Source: Rahnella rivi (GTDB taxonomy: Bacteria > Pseudomonadota > Gammaproteobacteria > Enterobacterales > Enterobacteriaceae). From it: 64,000 nt of DNA. Where the stretch lies: contig NZ_JAFMOX010000059.1 in NCBI RefSeq assembly GCF_019049655.1, positions 124,001 to 188,000 of the forward strand. Direction: 5' to 3'. Each line of letters begins with the position of its first letter. Position 1 is the first letter of the stretch. Positions 32,527 to 43,919 of the stretch are shown here, piece by piece. A program made the translations under genes and the position numbers. The notes below the pieces were generated by a model, which was given only the letters and a program-made list of their open reading frames with translations, made no database searches and had not been told where the DNA came from.

Positions 32527-34322
32527 TAGTTATTCTCTGTATTTGTGTCTGGCGTCACTTCTTTTTTCGCCACGACTGCAATGCCCAGTTCCAGCAGGGA
32601 AGCCGGATTGGCAAAGCTTGGGGCTTCGGTCATCAGACAGGCCGCTGCCGTGGTTTTCGGGAAGGCGATCACGTCACGGATGTTGTCCGTACCGGTCAGC
32701 AGCATCACCAGACGATCCAGACCAAATGCCAGACCCGCGTGCGGAGGCGTGCCGTATTTCAGGGCGTCGAGCAGGAAGCCGAATTTCTCACGCTGTTCGT
32801 GTTCGTTAATACCCAGAATGCTGAACACGGTCTGCTGCATTTCGCTGCGGTGAATACGCACGGAACCGCCGCCAACTTCATAACCGTTGATGACCATATC
32901 GTAAGCATTCGCAATCGCGGAAACCGGATCCGCCGCCAGCTCTTCTGCGGTCATGTCTTTCGGCGCAGTGAACGGGTGGTGCATAGCGCTCAGGCCGCCT
33001 TCGTCGGTGTCTTCGAACATCGGGAAGTCGATCACCCACAGCGGCGCCCACACATCGTCCTGAGTAATTTTCAGGTCGCGGCCCACTTTCAGGCGCAGTG
33101 CACCGATAGCGTCAGTCACGATTTTCGCGCTGGCTGCGCCGAAGAAGATCATGTCGCCGTCTTGAGCGCCGGTGCGTTCAGTCAGGGCAGACAGCAGTTC
33201 TTCGTTCAGGAATTTCGCGACCGGGCTCTGGATACCTTCCAGACCTTTCGCCACTTCATTCACTTTGATGTAAGCCAGACCTTTCGCGCCGTAGATTTCG
33301 ATGAATTTTGCGTATTCGTCGATTTGCTTACGGCTCAGGGACGCACCGCCCGGCACACGCAATGCAGCCACGCGGCCTTTCGGATCGTTGGCCGGATCGG
33401 CAAACACTTTGAACTCGATATTTTTCATCAGGTCCGCAACGTCAACCATTTCCATCGGGTTACGCAGGTCAGGTTTGTCGGAACCGAAACGACGCATCGC
33501 TTCTGCATAGGTCATGATCGGGAAGTTGCCCAGATCCACGCCTTTAATTTCCTGCCACAGCTCGCGCGCCAGTTTCTCCATCACTTCACGCACCTGTTCT
33601 GCGCTCATGAAAGAGGTTTCGACGTCAATCTGGGTAAATTCTGGCTGACGGTCAGCGCGTAAATCTTCATCACGGAAGCATTTTACGATCTGATAATAAC
33701 GGTCAAAGCCGGACATCATCAGCAGCTGTTTGAACAGCTGAGGAGACTGTGGCAAGGCATAGAATTTGCCTTTGTGCACGCGGCTTGGCACCAGATAGTC
33801 ACGCGCACCTTCCGGCGTGGCTTTGGTCAGCATCGGGGTTTCGATGTCGAGGAAATCATGGCTGTCCATGAAACGGCGCACGAAGCTGGTGATTTTTGCA
33901 CGCGCTTTCAGGCGGTTCGCCATCTCAGGGCGGCGCAGATCCAGATAACGGTATTTCAGGCGCGCTTCTTCGGAGTTGACGTGATTGGAGTCAAGCGGCA
34001 GGGATTCGGAACGGTTGATGATGTTCAGGCCGCTGGCAAACACTTCCACTTCACCGGTCGCCATGTCTTTGTTGAACTGGCTTTCAGGACGCGCGCGCAC
34101 GGTGCCGGTAAGCTGAATGCAGAACTCGTTACGCAGTTCAGACGCCAGTTTGTAGGCTTCTGCCTGATCGGGGTCGAAGAAAACCTGAACGATGCCTTCG
34201 CGGTCACGCATATCGATGAAAATCAGACCACCCAAATCGCGTCGACGGTTAACCCAGCCACACAATGTCACTTCCTGGCCCACATTGGACGCATTCAGTT
34301 TTCCACAATATACAGTACGCAT
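32526..34322 (-). CDS. aspS: Aspartate-tRNA ligase
   Basis: A 598-residue class II synthetase of bacterial AspRS length. An N-terminal OB-fold anticodon-binding domain starts with [10 protein letters not shown]. The catalytic core holds motif 2 ([20 protein letters not shown]) and motif 3 ([15 protein letters not shown]). The bacterial GAD insertion lies between them. It charges tRNA-Asp. It is the first gene of a leftward unit with nudB and yebC. Confidence 0.98.
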   Translation of the reverse strand: MRTVYCGKLNASNVGQEVTLCGWVNRRRDLGGLIFIDMRDREGIVQVFFDPDQAEAYKLASELRNEFCIQLTGTVRARPESQFNKDMATGEVEVFASGLNIINRSESLPLDSNHVNSEEARLKYRYLDLRRPEMANRLKARAKITSFVRRFMDSHDFLDIETPMLTKATPEGARDYLVPSRVHKGKFYALPQSPQLFKQLLMMSGFDRYYQIVKCFRDEDLRADRQPEFTQIDVETSFMSAEQVREVMEKLARELWQEIKGVDLGNFPIMTYAEAMRRFGSDKPDLRNPMEMVDVADLMKNIEFKVFADPANDPKGRVAALRVPGGASLSRKQIDEYAKFIEIYGAKGLAYIKVNEVAKGLEGIQSPVAKFLNEELLSALTERTGAQDGDMIFFGAASAKIVTDAIGALRLKVGRDLKITQDDVWAPLWVIDFPMFEDTDEGGLSAMHHPFTAPKDMTAEELAADPVSAIANAYDMVINGYEVGGGSVRIHRSEMQQTVFSILGINEHEQREKFGFLLDALKYGTPPHAGLAFGLDRLVMLLTGTDNIRDVIAFPKTTAAACLMTEAPSFANPASLLELGIAVVAKKEVTPDTNTENN

Positions 34323-34657
34323 AACGGTATCCTTTTGATCCCACTACCCGGCCTTATGGCGCACAGGTACAGAAACGGTTATTCACTCTGGTCGCCCGCC
34401 CGCAAAACGCTGCGGCGCGCGGAATAGGTTTTATACGGGTCGAAAAAAGGCCGCTATTATAAAGGAATTTCCTTCGCAGGATAAGTGCGAACACGTCAAC
34501 GCGGGCGCGGAAATTCACTCATGTTGCAAGCTACACATAATTTAACAAAATTATCCCCAATGCGATCCCCGCGTTAGCATAGACTCGCGCAATCCCCTTT
34601 GTACACGCAGTTCATAATTCCTTTCGCTATTAATGAGATAACCGGGAGCTAAACGCC
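34323..34657. other. Divergent intergenic region aspS/yecD
   Basis: These 335 bases hold the promoters for aspS and yecD. On the minus strand a perfect TATAAT (34456-34461) followed by a GC-rich start region fits the aspS promoter, with a weak -35 (TTATCC). The right half shows no clear element apart from the GGGAGCT ribosome binding region before yecD. Confidence 0.5.
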
Positions 34658-35233
34658 ATGAAACTTGACCCTAACACTACCGCGCTGGTACTGATCGATT
34701 TACAGAAAGGAATTTTACCTTTCGCGGGTGGCCCGCATACGGCGCAGCAGGTGCTGGATAATGCCACTGAACTGGCAAACCGCTTCCGTAAACTGGGTGC
34801 CCCGGTAGTCATGGTGCGCGTGGGCTGGTCGGATTCTTTCGACGAGGCGCTGAAACAGCCGGTGGACATTCCCGCAGCAGCCCCCGAAGGCGGCCTGCCT
34901 GCCAGCTGGTGGGAATTCCCGGAGCAACTGGGCGTGGCTGATAGCGATCTGCTGGTGATCAAACGTCAGTGGGGCGCGTTCTACGGCACCGATCTGGATC
35001 TGCAACTGCGCCGTCGCGGCATTAAAAGCATCGTGCTGGCGGGTATTTCCACCAATATCGGTGTGGAATCCACCGCGCGTAACGCCTGGGAACACGGCTA
35101 TGAACTGGTCATCGCAGAAGATGCGTGCAGCGCGCATAACAACGATCATCATCAGTCCAGCGTACAGTTTATTTTCCCGCGCATCAGCCGCGTACGTTCA
35201 ACCGCTGAAGTGCTTGCCGCTCTGCCGGAGTAA
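34658..35233 (+). CDS. yecD: Isochorismatase-family protein YecD
   Basis: A 191-residue cysteine-hydrolase-fold protein, collinear with Escherichia YecD ([20 protein letters not shown] at the start). Of the family triad, Asp14 and Lys102 ([13 protein letters not shown]) are present. The catalytic Cys position holds Gly135 in [11 protein letters not shown]. The same replacement is seen in Escherichia YecD, so it is a subfamily trait and not a local mutation. Ordinary nicotinamidase/isochorismatase chemistry through a Cys nucleophile is therefore unlikely. The true reaction is unknown. Confidence 0.92.
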   Translation: MKLDPNTTALVLIDLQKGILPFAGGPHTAQQVLDNATELANRFRKLGAPVVMVRVGWSDSFDEALKQPVDIPAAAPEGGLPASWWEFPEQLGVADSDLLVIKRQWGAFYGTDLDLQLRRRGIKSIVLAGISTNIGVESTARNAWEHGYELVIAEDACSAHNNDHHQSSVQFIFPRISRVRSTAEVLAALPE

Positions 35234-35322
35234 CGTTACCCTGCCCTGACGCATTAATTTTGCTATCCTGACGCCGCCCGCAGAGGCGGCGTTTTGTTAT
35301 GGAAAAATCGGGAGAATTCGGC

Positions 35323-36141
35323 ATGTATATTGGTTTACCGCAATGGCATCACAGCGCCTGGGCAAAGATTGGTTTGCGCGATCTGGCTGATTACGCGCGG
35401 TATTTCAACTGTGTCGAAGGCAACACCACCTTTTATGCCCTGCCAAAGCAGGAAGTGGTGATGCGCTGGCGCGACATGACACCGGGATCCTTCCGTTTCT
35501 GTTTCAAATTCCCTTCTGCCATCAGCCATAAAGCTGCACTGGCAAACTGCCAGGAAGATGTCGATACGTTTTACCGCACGCTCGGGCCGCTCGGCGAACG
35601 CATCGGCCAGTTATGGCTTCAGCTGCCCGCAACCTTTGCGCCGCAACATCTTGACCGTTTATGGCAATTTCTCGATGCGCTGCCCGCCGGATTTGATTAC
35701 GGCGTCGAGGTCCGGCATCCGGATTTTTTTGCGAAAGGCGATGACGAGCGGAGGCTGAATCAGGGGTTACGCCAGCGGGGCGTCAACCGCGCTATTCTGG
35801 ACAGCCGTCCGGTACACAGTTCCGCCTCGGTGACAGAAGCGGTACTCGAGGCCAAACGTAAAAAGCCTGTGTTGCCACTGCACGCCGTAGCCACTGCATC
35901 GCGCCCGCTGGTGCGTTTTATTGGCGGTGACGTGCTGGAAGATAACCGGCCTTTGTTTGCGCAGTGGATAACCAAACTTCAGGCGTGGGACGCACAAGGG
36001 CTTTCGCCCTATTTATTCATCCACACGCCGGATTGCACCGACGCTCCCCAGCAGGCAAGAAGCCTGTGGCAGCAACTGCGCCAGCAAATGCCTTCGGTGT
36101 CGCCGGAACCCGACTGGCCTTTGCAGGACACGTTGTTCTAA
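35323..36141 (+). CDS. yecE: DUF72 family protein YecE
   Basis: A 272-residue TIM-barrel-like DUF72 protein matching YecE. It starts MYIGLPQWHHSAW and has the family motifs NCVEGNTTFYALP, FKFPSAISH and VEVRHPDFF. DUF72 proteins have no established reaction. The order yecD-yecE-yecN-cmoA-cmoB is conserved in enterobacteria. I start it at the ATG at 35323, which has GGAGA 8 bases upstream, and not at the in-frame ATG at 35299. Confidence 0.93.
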   Translation: MYIGLPQWHHSAWAKIGLRDLADYARYFNCVEGNTTFYALPKQEVVMRWRDMTPGSFRFCFKFPSAISHKAALANCQEDVDTFYRTLGPLGERIGQLWLQLPATFAPQHLDRLWQFLDALPAGFDYGVEVRHPDFFAKGDDERRLNQGLRQRGVNRAILDSRPVHSSASVTEAVLEAKRKKPVLPLHAVATASRPLVRFIGGDVLEDNRPLFAQWITKLQAWDAQGLSPYLFIHTPDCTDAPQQARSLWQQLRQQMPSVSPEPDWPLQDTLF

Positions 36142-36251
36142 GAAAATTCTCTTTTTCATGACGACAGTATTTAGTCAGACCGCTATCATAGCCGCGCAGC
36201 GGAGAAGAAAATGGCTCCGCCGGATTACCTGGAATAACCAAGGAAGTCATC

Positions 36252-36647
36252 ATGATTAGCGCGTTATATGTCGTGCTTGCCGCCATACTTTTGATCAAAC
36301 TCTCTTTCGATGTTGTCCGTTTGCGTACCCAATACCGCATTGCCACCGGCGACGGCGGCTCTTACGAATTGCAAACGGCCATTCGCGTGCACGGTAACGC
36401 CGTCGAATATCTGCCGATTGGTTGTTTGTTATTGCTGTTTATGGAAATGAACGGTGCTGCCGTCTGGATGATCCACGCCTGCGGCCTTTTACTGATAGTC
36501 GGACGTTTATGTCATTATTACGGGCTAAAGAATCGCGAATTTGCCTGGCGTCGCAACGGCATGGCCGCCACCTATATCTCGCTGGTAGTGATGGTCATGG
36601 TGAATATTTTTTACCTGCCGTGGTCGCAGTTCCTCAACTTCAACTGA
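36252..36647 (+). CDS. yecN: MAPEG family membrane protein YecN
   Basis: A 131-residue four-helix inner-membrane protein of the MAPEG superfamily (eicosanoid/glutathione metabolism relatives). The RTQYRIATGDGGSYELQTAIRVHGNAVEYLPIG stretch contains the family's conserved Arg/Asn/Glu positions around helix 2. The physiological substrate in bacteria is unknown. It lies between yecE and cmoA as in Escherichia. Confidence 0.92.
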   Translation: MISALYVVLAAILLIKLSFDVVRLRTQYRIATGDGGSYELQTAIRVHGNAVEYLPIGCLLLLFMEMNGAAVWMIHACGLLLIVGRLCHYYGLKNREFAWRRNGMAATYISLVVMVMVNIFYLPWSQFLNFN

Positions 36648-36762
36648 TTTTGGATCTTTTTCCCGTCAGTTTGCAGTGAACACCGGTGCGCAGGTATCTG
36701 CCTGCGCCAGTATCTGCTAAAATCTGCCCTCAACTTTTTACCCACACTCTTTTCTGGCCTGA

Positions 36763-38483
<1,721 letters not shown>

Positions 38484-38496
38484 CGCCTGCCCTTCC

Positions 38497-38520
38497 CTCC
38501 CGTCGCCCGGCGGGAGTTTT
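38497..38520 (+). terminator. Terminator of cmoAB
   Basis: A 6-bp GC stem (CTCCCG at 38497-38502 with CGGGAG at 38511-38516) followed by TTTT, just after the cmoB stop. Confidence 0.8.
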
Positions 38521-38572
38521 AATGTCGACACTTTCCTACACGTTCTGTAACACCATCAGCAACAACTTAAGT

Positions 38573-38600
38573 AAAAAAGGGCTAACCTTTTAGGGTTGGC
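38573..38600 (-). terminator. Minus-strand terminator without an assigned gene
   Basis: On the minus strand a 7-bp stem (arms 38581-38587 and 38594-38600, with a G-U pair) is followed within two bases by six T. No annotated leftward gene ends here. The nearest leftward gene upstream, cutC, has its own terminator at 39218-39246. Confidence 0.5.
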
Positions 38601-38648
38601 TATCCGTTTGTTCTGACAGAGATCGTCGTTTACGTGTTGGGAGGAAAT

Positions 38649-38852
38649 ATGAAGTTCCCTAATGGCAGTATCGTTAAACACAGATCCGGAGACATCAAAG
38701 GTTCCGTCATGAATACTTTTGAATCGGCAAAGGGAGTGGTGTCGTACTACGTCACGTGGGGGGATGGAACCAGCAGCCTGCACCAGGAAAATGAGCTGCA
38801 GTGGGCCAATATTGACGTCGCAATCCGGATTAAAAATTTCTACGAAAAGTAA
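38649..38852 (+). CDS. Small hypothetical protein, probable beta-barrel fold
   Basis: A 67-residue protein that I do not recognise with certainty. It starts MKFPNGSIVKHRSGDIKGSVM, and its alternating pattern with YYVTWGDGTSSLHQENELQW suggests a small SH3/KOW-like barrel, loosely like the YodC group. The ATG follows a strong GGGAGG site, and a perfect terminator lies 28 bp after the stop, so it looks like a real single-gene unit. Function unknown. Confidence 0.75.
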   Translation: MKFPNGSIVKHRSGDIKGSVMNTFESAKGVVSYYVTWGDGTSSLHQENELQWANIDVAIRIKNFYEK

Positions 38853-38880
38853 CCTGCCTGCAAATAATCCCCCGTCACTG

Positions 38881-38909
38881 GCGATAAACCCGCCGGGTTT
38901 ATCGCTTTT
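38881..38909 (+). terminator. Terminator of the small barrel-like gene
   Basis: A perfect 11-bp stem (GCGATAAACCC at 38881-38891 with GGGTTTATCGC at 38895-38905) with a 3-base loop and TTTT tail. Confidence 0.92.
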
Positions 38910-39058
38910 ATCTTAGGTTAACGCGTGCTGTGTTACAGGCCTTTGTAAAGCTTCTGCTTTTTGCGCTTTATTAATGGATTGATGGATGCCGTTTCGTGTA
39001 TAAAATCGTCCAAACTCCTTCATCTGATCGCGATGCCCCCCGCTTCGCGGAGAACGTC

Positions 39059-39175
39059 ATGCGCAGAAAAATCCGCTTCCTGTTAGACAGAGCCTTTATC
39101 GTTTTTGGCATTTTCATTATGTGTCTGGTCGTCAAAGCTGGCATGTTTGGCGTGGCGCTGCTGACCTGGGGCTGA
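39059..39175 (+). CDS. Possible 38-residue single-span membrane protein
   Basis: A short open frame with ATG at 39059 preceded by GGAGAA six bases upstream. The peptide has a basic start (MRRKIRF) and then a hydrophobic segment (FIVFGIFIMCLVVKAGMFGVALL), ending in TWG. The layout resembles known enterobacterial small membrane proteins, but I cannot assign it to a family. It is convergent with cutC. Confidence 0.5.
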   Translation: MRRKIRFLLDRAFIVFGIFIMCLVVKAGMFGVALLTWG

Positions 39176-39217
39176 AAGCACGGCAGCAGGACTGCCTCGT
39201 TGCCATAATCCGCGCAC

Positions 39218-39246
39218 AAAAAAAGCCCCGCCAAAACGACGGGGCC
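39218..39246 (-). terminator. Terminator of cutC
   Basis: On the minus strand a GCCCCG/CGGGGC stem (39225-39230 with 39240-39245) is followed by seven T. It lies about 70 bp after the cutC stop. Confidence 0.85.
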
Positions 39247-39315
39247 TGGTACTTGCGCAGGGCGACGCAATAAGGGTCGTAAGACCCAATTAAATCTGTT
39301 TAAACCTTGCGTCGA

Positions 39316-40074
39316 TCACGCGGACCGGGATATTTCATCGTCGAACTGCAATGTGCTTTTCATTGCGGCAACAATATCGCCATCCACGCAATAACGACTG
39401 AATTCATCAAAATCTGTGTCAGAACTCATGGTGACACCGGCTTTACGGTAGCGCATGGCTGATTTCACCTGACGCCCCGCCGAACTGTGCAATTCTGTCA
39501 GCCCGATATCCACGAACTTTTGCAAATTGGTCAGACGCACACCTGCGCCTGCCATAATGATAGGACCACGCGTTAGCTGATTCAGTTCCCGAAGTATCGG
39601 CAATCCGACTTCGGCATTCTGTTGCTGGCCAGAAGTCAGAATGCGCGCCACCCCTAACTGAGTCAACTGCTCGAGCGCGACCTTCGGATTGAGGCACATA
39701 TCGAAGGCTCGGTGGAACGTGACCGCCATATCTGAGCACAGCGCCATCACTTCCCACATGCGCGGCATATCGATATGCCCTTCCGCATCCAGCATCCCGA
39801 CCACAATGCCGGGGAAACCCATATCACGCATACAGGCAACGTCACTTTTCAGCACGTCGAATTCACTCTGGCTATAGCAAAAGTCACCACCCCGTGGCCG
39901 AACAATCGGATGCACCGGGATAGTCACTTTTTCCCTCGCCAGTTTGAGGGTACCGTAGCTCGGGGTGATTCCCCCGTCAGCCTGGCTCGCGCACAACTCG
40001 ACGCGATCTGCACCGGCCTGCTCTGCCGTTAACGCACAATCTACGCTGTAACAACACACTTCTAACTTAGTCAT
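39316..40074 (-). CDS. cutC: CutC family protein
   Basis: A 252-residue TIM-barrel protein of the CutC family. The motifs [35 protein letters not shown] and [15 protein letters not shown] are all present. It was historically linked to copper homeostasis, but the biochemical role is unsettled. Neighbours match the Escherichia order (cmoB, cutC, yecM, argS), except that a MalY-like lyase gene is inserted between cutC and yecM. Confidence 0.95.
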   Translation of the reverse strand: MTKLEVCCYSVDCALTAEQAGADRVELCASQADGGITPSYGTLKLAREKVTIPVHPIVRPRGGDFCYSQSEFDVLKSDVACMRDMGFPGIVVGMLDAEGHIDMPRMWEVMALCSDMAVTFHRAFDMCLNPKVALEQLTQLGVARILTSGQQQNAEVGLPILRELNQLTRGPIIMAGAGVRLTNLQKFVDIGLTELHSSAGRQVKSAMRYRKAGVTMSSDTDFDEFSRYCVDGDIVAAMKSTLQFDDEISRSA

Positions 40075-40195
40075 GTGACCTCTCCTGAAAACGGCATTAT
40101 GCTACAACACTTGTTTGTAACCGACCATGTCGCGTAGGCTCTTACAGATGAGCATCCCCGCCCAATTGCTTACTGCTTATTTAGGAAAACTAACT

Positions 40196-41344
40196 ATGAC
40201 ACTCAATTTTGATTTATGGGTAGACCGCAGTCACAGCGATAGCCTTAAGTGGCATAAATACAATAATCAGGATGTCATTCCGCTTTGGGTAGCAGATTCC
40301 GATTTTACCGCTCCGCCTCAGGTGATCACCGAATTACAACAACGCGTCGCCGAGGGCGTTTTTGGGTACGGTTTTACGCCACCTGAACTGACTGAACTCG
40401 TGGTTCATCGCATGCGCGAGCGCCACAACTGGCACATTAAACCTGAGTGGATTGTCTGGCTGCCGGGCCTTGTTTGTGGTCTGAACGTCGCGGTACGCGC
40501 TAACGTCACTCAGCATCAAACCAGCCTGTTACCCATGCCGATATATCCGCCATTTATACAGGCCGCACAGTCAGAAGGCCGCGGTTACAAAGCCGTACCG
40601 GTCATCCAGCAACATCAACGCTGGGTGGCGGACTTCGCCGCAGTTGAAAGCCAGCTTGATGGCAGCGAAAAACTGTTGATGCTGTGCAATCCCTACAATC
40701 CGGGCGGCACGGTGTATCGCCGTGAAGAATTGCTGGAGCAGCAGGCGTTCGCAAAACGGCACGATCTCGTGGTGTGCTCCGACGAAATACACTGCGACCT
40801 GATCCTCGAATCCGGTCTTCAGCACATTCCGTTTGCCTCGCTAAATGACGATGCCGCGCAACGTTCAATTACGCTGCTTGCGCCGTCAAAAACCTTTAAT
40901 CTTGCCGGGCTGGGCGCCTCAATGGCGATCATCCCGAATACTGAATTACGCCGTAAATTCCTTGAAACCAGCAAAGGCATCGTTCCTCACGTCAACATTC
41001 TGGCCTTCATCGCGGCAACCGCTGCCTATCGTGACGGAGATGCGTGGCTTGAGGCGCAACTCGATTATTTACGCGCTAATCGTACGCTTGCGACAACCCG
41101 CATCAACGCCATGCCTGGCTTAACCATGCTGGCACCGGAAGGCACCTACCTCGGCTGGATAGACGCAAGCGCCTTGCCGGTGGCCGACCCTTACCGCTTC
41201 TTTGTTGACGCAGGCGTGGGCTTTACGTCAGGGGCAGAATTTGGTGCCCCTTCTTTCGTTCGCATCAACTTTGCCTGCCAGCGCGCTTTACTTGAGAAGG
41301 CACTGGACCGGATGGATGCCGCCCTGCAAGAGCTGACGCGTTAA
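40196..41344 (+). CDS. MalY/PatB family cystathionine beta-lyase-like aminotransferase
   Basis: A 382-residue fold-type I PLP enzyme of the MalY/PatB subgroup. VIPLWVADSDFTAPPQV and GVFGYGFTPPEL are subgroup motifs near the N-terminus. Asp196 (VVCSDEIHCDL) should bind the PLP nitrogen and Lys232 (PSKTFNLAG) the cofactor aldehyde. Relatives cleave cystathionine or cysteine to pyruvate and ammonia, and Escherichia MalY also represses maltose genes. Substrate here is not certain. The ATG at 40196 has AGGA upstream and fits the family N-terminus. The in-frame ATG at 40127 is less likely. It diverges from cutC. Confidence 0.88.
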   Translation: MTLNFDLWVDRSHSDSLKWHKYNNQDVIPLWVADSDFTAPPQVITELQQRVAEGVFGYGFTPPELTELVVHRMRERHNWHIKPEWIVWLPGLVCGLNVAVRANVTQHQTSLLPMPIYPPFIQAAQSEGRGYKAVPVIQQHQRWVADFAAVESQLDGSEKLLMLCNPYNPGGTVYRREELLEQQAFAKRHDLVVCSDEIHCDLILESGLQHIPFASLNDDAAQRSITLLAPSKTFNLAGLGASMAIIPNTELRRKFLETSKGIVPHVNILAFIAATAAYRDGDAWLEAQLDYLRANRTLATTRINAMPGLTMLAPEGTYLGWIDASALPVADPYRFFVDAGVGFTSGAEFGAPSFVRINFACQRALLEKALDRMDAALQELTR

Positions 41345-41901
41345 TCCACTTCCCTTTCGCTGGCGACAATCTCGCGCAGGCTGTGCGGGTGAAATTTGAT
41401 CGTCACAGACCCGTCGGTGATCGCCAGCGTCGGGTTGGCCAGCCGCTCATGTTCACCTTTTGGGGCGCTTTGTTTGAGCTTGATGCCCGGCATTATCAGG
41501 GCATCGTCGGCAATCAGCGCCAGCGCACGCGTATACAACCCTTCTTCGTCGCCCGGCAATACAATCTCAATGTGTTCCCAGCCTTCATGCGGATACCGCT
41601 TCTCGCCAGGGTAAGGTAATTCAACCAGATCGATGTGCAGCGGCCCGACTGTGAGGGGCTCATCCAGCGTAAACAGGCAGATAGGACGCCCGTTAATCTC
41701 TGTCTCGTTAAGCAGTGTGCCGCAGCGGGCCAGCCCGGCACGCCAGCGGTCGGCCGTCGTGTTTTGATGACAGCGCACGGAAATGTGATCGGCGTGAAAA
41801 TCTGCCAGATTGATCTGCAACTTCGCCGCAAATGCTGTTAACACGCTGACAAAACGCGGTAAATCATCGGCTAAATCCTGTAATTCAGGCACATGTTTCA
41901 T
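41341..41901 (-). CDS. yecM: VOC-like protein YecM
   Basis: A 186-residue protein matching YecM, a vicinal-oxygen-chelate-fold family with no proven reaction. Conserved motifs are DHISVRCHQNTTADRW, ELPYPGEKRYPHEGWEHIEIVLPGD and TIKFHPHSLREIVASE. The start is ambiguous between ATG 41901 and ATG 41910. I chose 41901 because the AGG spacing is better. The end overlaps the convergent MalY-like gene by 4 bp. Confidence 0.92.
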   Translation of the reverse strand: MKHVPELQDLADDLPRFVSVLTAFAAKLQINLADFHADHISVRCHQNTTADRWRAGLARCGTLLNETEINGRPICLFTLDEPLTVGPLHIDLVELPYPGEKRYPHEGWEHIEIVLPGDEEGLYTRALALIADDALIMPGIKLKQSAPKGEHERLANPTLAITDGSVTIKFHPHSLREIVASEREVD

Positions 41902-42027
41902 GGCAGGCATCCTAACTCTTTTCAGTTTGCGAATCTTCAGGGTCGGGTAATTTACACAGGCTTTCATCCGGTTGCCAGAGACACGCCGCAGAATCACGCT
42001 TTACTGCGCCACAGACGTGCGCCAATA

Positions 42028-42056
42028 CTGACTCCACAGGCCTGATATGATATAAA
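42028..42056 (+). promoter_or_regulatory. Candidate argS promoter
   Basis: CTGACT at 42028-42033 and TATAAA at 42051-42056 with exactly 17 bp between them, about 60 bp before the argS start. Confidence 0.55.
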
Positions 42057-42119
42057 CACGCATCATTTTCGGTTCATCCGAAACAGAACGGGCAGTTAAT
42101 CAAAACATAAGGTAATCCG

Positions 42120-43853
42120 GTGAATATACAGTCACTTCTTTCAGAAAAAGTCAGCCAGGCGCTGATCGCAGCAGGTGCATCTGCCGACAGCGAAGCGCAA
42201 GTCCGTCAGTCCGCCAAAGCCCAGTTTGGTGACTATCAGGCTAACGGTGTTATGTCAGTGGCAAAAAAACTCGGCATGCCACCGCGACAACTGGCAGAGA
42301 AAGTGGTTGAACTGTTGGATCTGAGCGGCATCGCCAATAAAGTTGAAATCGCCGGGCCGGGTTTCATCAACATTTTCCTCGATCCAGCCTTTGTCGGTGC
42401 GCACGTCGACAGCGCGCTGACTGACGCCAAACTGGGCGTCGCGCCGGTGGAACCGCAGACTATCGTCATCGACTACTCCGCCCCTAACGTGGCGAAAGAG
42501 ATGCACGTTGGCCACATCCGCTCCACCATCATTGGTGATGCGGCGGTGCGTACCAACGAATTCCTCGGCCACAAAGTGATCCGCGCTAACCACGTTGGCG
42601 ACTGGGGCACCCAGTTCGGCATGCTGATTGCTTACCTTGAGAAAGTGCAAAACGAAAATGCCGGTGACATGAACCTGGCTGACCTCGAAGAATTCTACCG
42701 CGCGGCAAAGAAAAACTACGACGAAGACGAAGCCTTTGCCGAGCGTGCGCGCGGCTACGTAGTGAAACTGCAGGGCGGCGACGACTACTGCCTGCAGATG
42801 TGGCGCAAGCTGGTCGATGTGACCATGAAGCAAAACCAGCTGACCTACAATCGTCTTAACGTCACTCTGACTCAGGACGATGTCATGGGTGAAAGCCTGT
42901 ATAACAGCATGCTGCCAGGCATTGTTTCTGATCTGCAGGCCAAAGGTCTGGCCGTGGACAGTGAAGGCGCTGTGGTTGTCTATCTTGATGAGTATAAGAA
43001 TAAAGAAGGCGATCCAATGGGGGTCATCATCCGTAAAAAAGATGGCGGCTACCTTTACACCACCACGGATATCGCCTGTGCCAAGTACCGCTACGAAACG
43101 TTGGGCGCCGATCGCGTTCTGTATTACATCGACTCCCGTCAGCATCAGCACCTTATGCAGGCATGGACTATCGCGCGCAAAGCCGGTTACGTCCCGGATT
43201 CCGTCGCACTCGAACACCATATGTTCGGCATGATGCTGGGTAAAGACGGCAAACCGTTCAAAACCCGTTCAGGCGGCACGGTGAAACTGTCCGATCTGCT
43301 GGATGAAGCGATCGATCGCGCACGTAAGCTTATTACCGAGAAAAACCCGGAACTGAAAGACGCAGAAGAGCTGGATAAGCTGGTTAACGCTGTCGGTATC
43401 GGCGCGATCAAATACGCAGATTTATCGAAAAGTCGTACCACTGACTACATCTTCGACTGGGATAACATGCTGGCGTTCGAGGGTAACACCGCGCCTTATA
43501 TGCAATATGCATATACCCGCGTAGCGTCCATCTTTAAACGTGCTGACATCGACGTGAACAGCCTGACACAGCCGGTTGTGCTGCGCGAAGAACGCGAAGC
43601 GGCGCTGGCCACCCGCCTGTTGCAGTTCGAAGAAGTGCTGACCGTTGTTGCCCGCGAAGGTACGCCGCATACCATGTGCGCCTACCTGTACGATGTGGCC
43701 GGCCTGTTCTCCAGCTTCTACGAACATTGCCCGATCCTTAACGCAGAAGATGAAACCAGCCGCAACAGCCGCCTGAAGCTGGCACTGCTGACACAGCGCA
43801 CGCTGAAAACCGGTCTGGATACACTGGGTATCGAAACCGTAGAACGTATGTAA
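42120..43853 (+). CDS. argS: Arginine-tRNA ligase
   Basis: A 577-residue class I synthetase, the same length as the Escherichia enzyme. It starts at a GTG codon, as argS does in Escherichia, after a TAAGGTAA ribosome binding region. The HIGH-type motif is in [16 protein letters not shown] (near residue 123), and the N-terminal Add-1 domain includes [10 protein letters not shown]. Like other bacterial ArgRS it lacks a clear KMSKS, having [14 protein letters not shown] instead. A bidirectional terminator separates it from murJ. Confidence 0.98.
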   Translation: MNIQSLLSEKVSQALIAAGASADSEAQVRQSAKAQFGDYQANGVMSVAKKLGMPPRQLAEKVVELLDLSGIANKVEIAGPGFINIFLDPAFVGAHVDSALTDAKLGVAPVEPQTIVIDYSAPNVAKEMHVGHIRSTIIGDAAVRTNEFLGHKVIRANHVGDWGTQFGMLIAYLEKVQNENAGDMNLADLEEFYRAAKKNYDEDEAFAERARGYVVKLQGGDDYCLQMWRKLVDVTMKQNQLTYNRLNVTLTQDDVMGESLYNSMLPGIVSDLQAKGLAVDSEGAVVVYLDEYKNKEGDPMGVIIRKKDGGYLYTTTDIACAKYRYETLGADRVLYYIDSRQHQHLMQAWTIARKAGYVPDSVALEHHMFGMMLGKDGKPFKTRSGGTVKLSDLLDEAIDRARKLITEKNPELKDAEELDKLVNAVGIGAIKYADLSKSRTTDYIFDWDNMLAFEGNTAPYMQYAYTRVASIFKRADIDVNSLTQPVVLREEREAALATRLLQFEEVLTVVAREGTPHTMCAYLYDVAGLFSSFYEHCPILNAEDETSRNSRLKLALLTQRTLKTGLDTLGIETVERM

Positions 43854-43874
43854 TTCGCGGTTTTGTGAGATTAA

Positions 43875-43899
43875 AAAAGGGCGCTCAGGCGCCCTTTTC
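43875..43899. terminator. Bidirectional terminator between argS and murJ
   Basis: A perfect 6-bp stem, GGGCGC (43879-43884) with GCGCCC (43889-43894), with six A on the left and TTTT on the right. Confidence 0.9.
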
Positions 43900-43919
43900 T
43901 GTTTCTGTCATCCGTGGAA

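Noticed and set aside
32739..33662. 307-codon open frame antisense to aspS
   Set aside because: Contained in aspS. Composition is rich in His/Phe/Arg, as expected for a reversed reading of a GC-biased gene.
42255..43220. 321-codon open frame antisense to argS
   Set aside because: It lies wholly inside the conserved argS coding region, has no ribosome binding site or known family, and arises from codon bias of the real gene.
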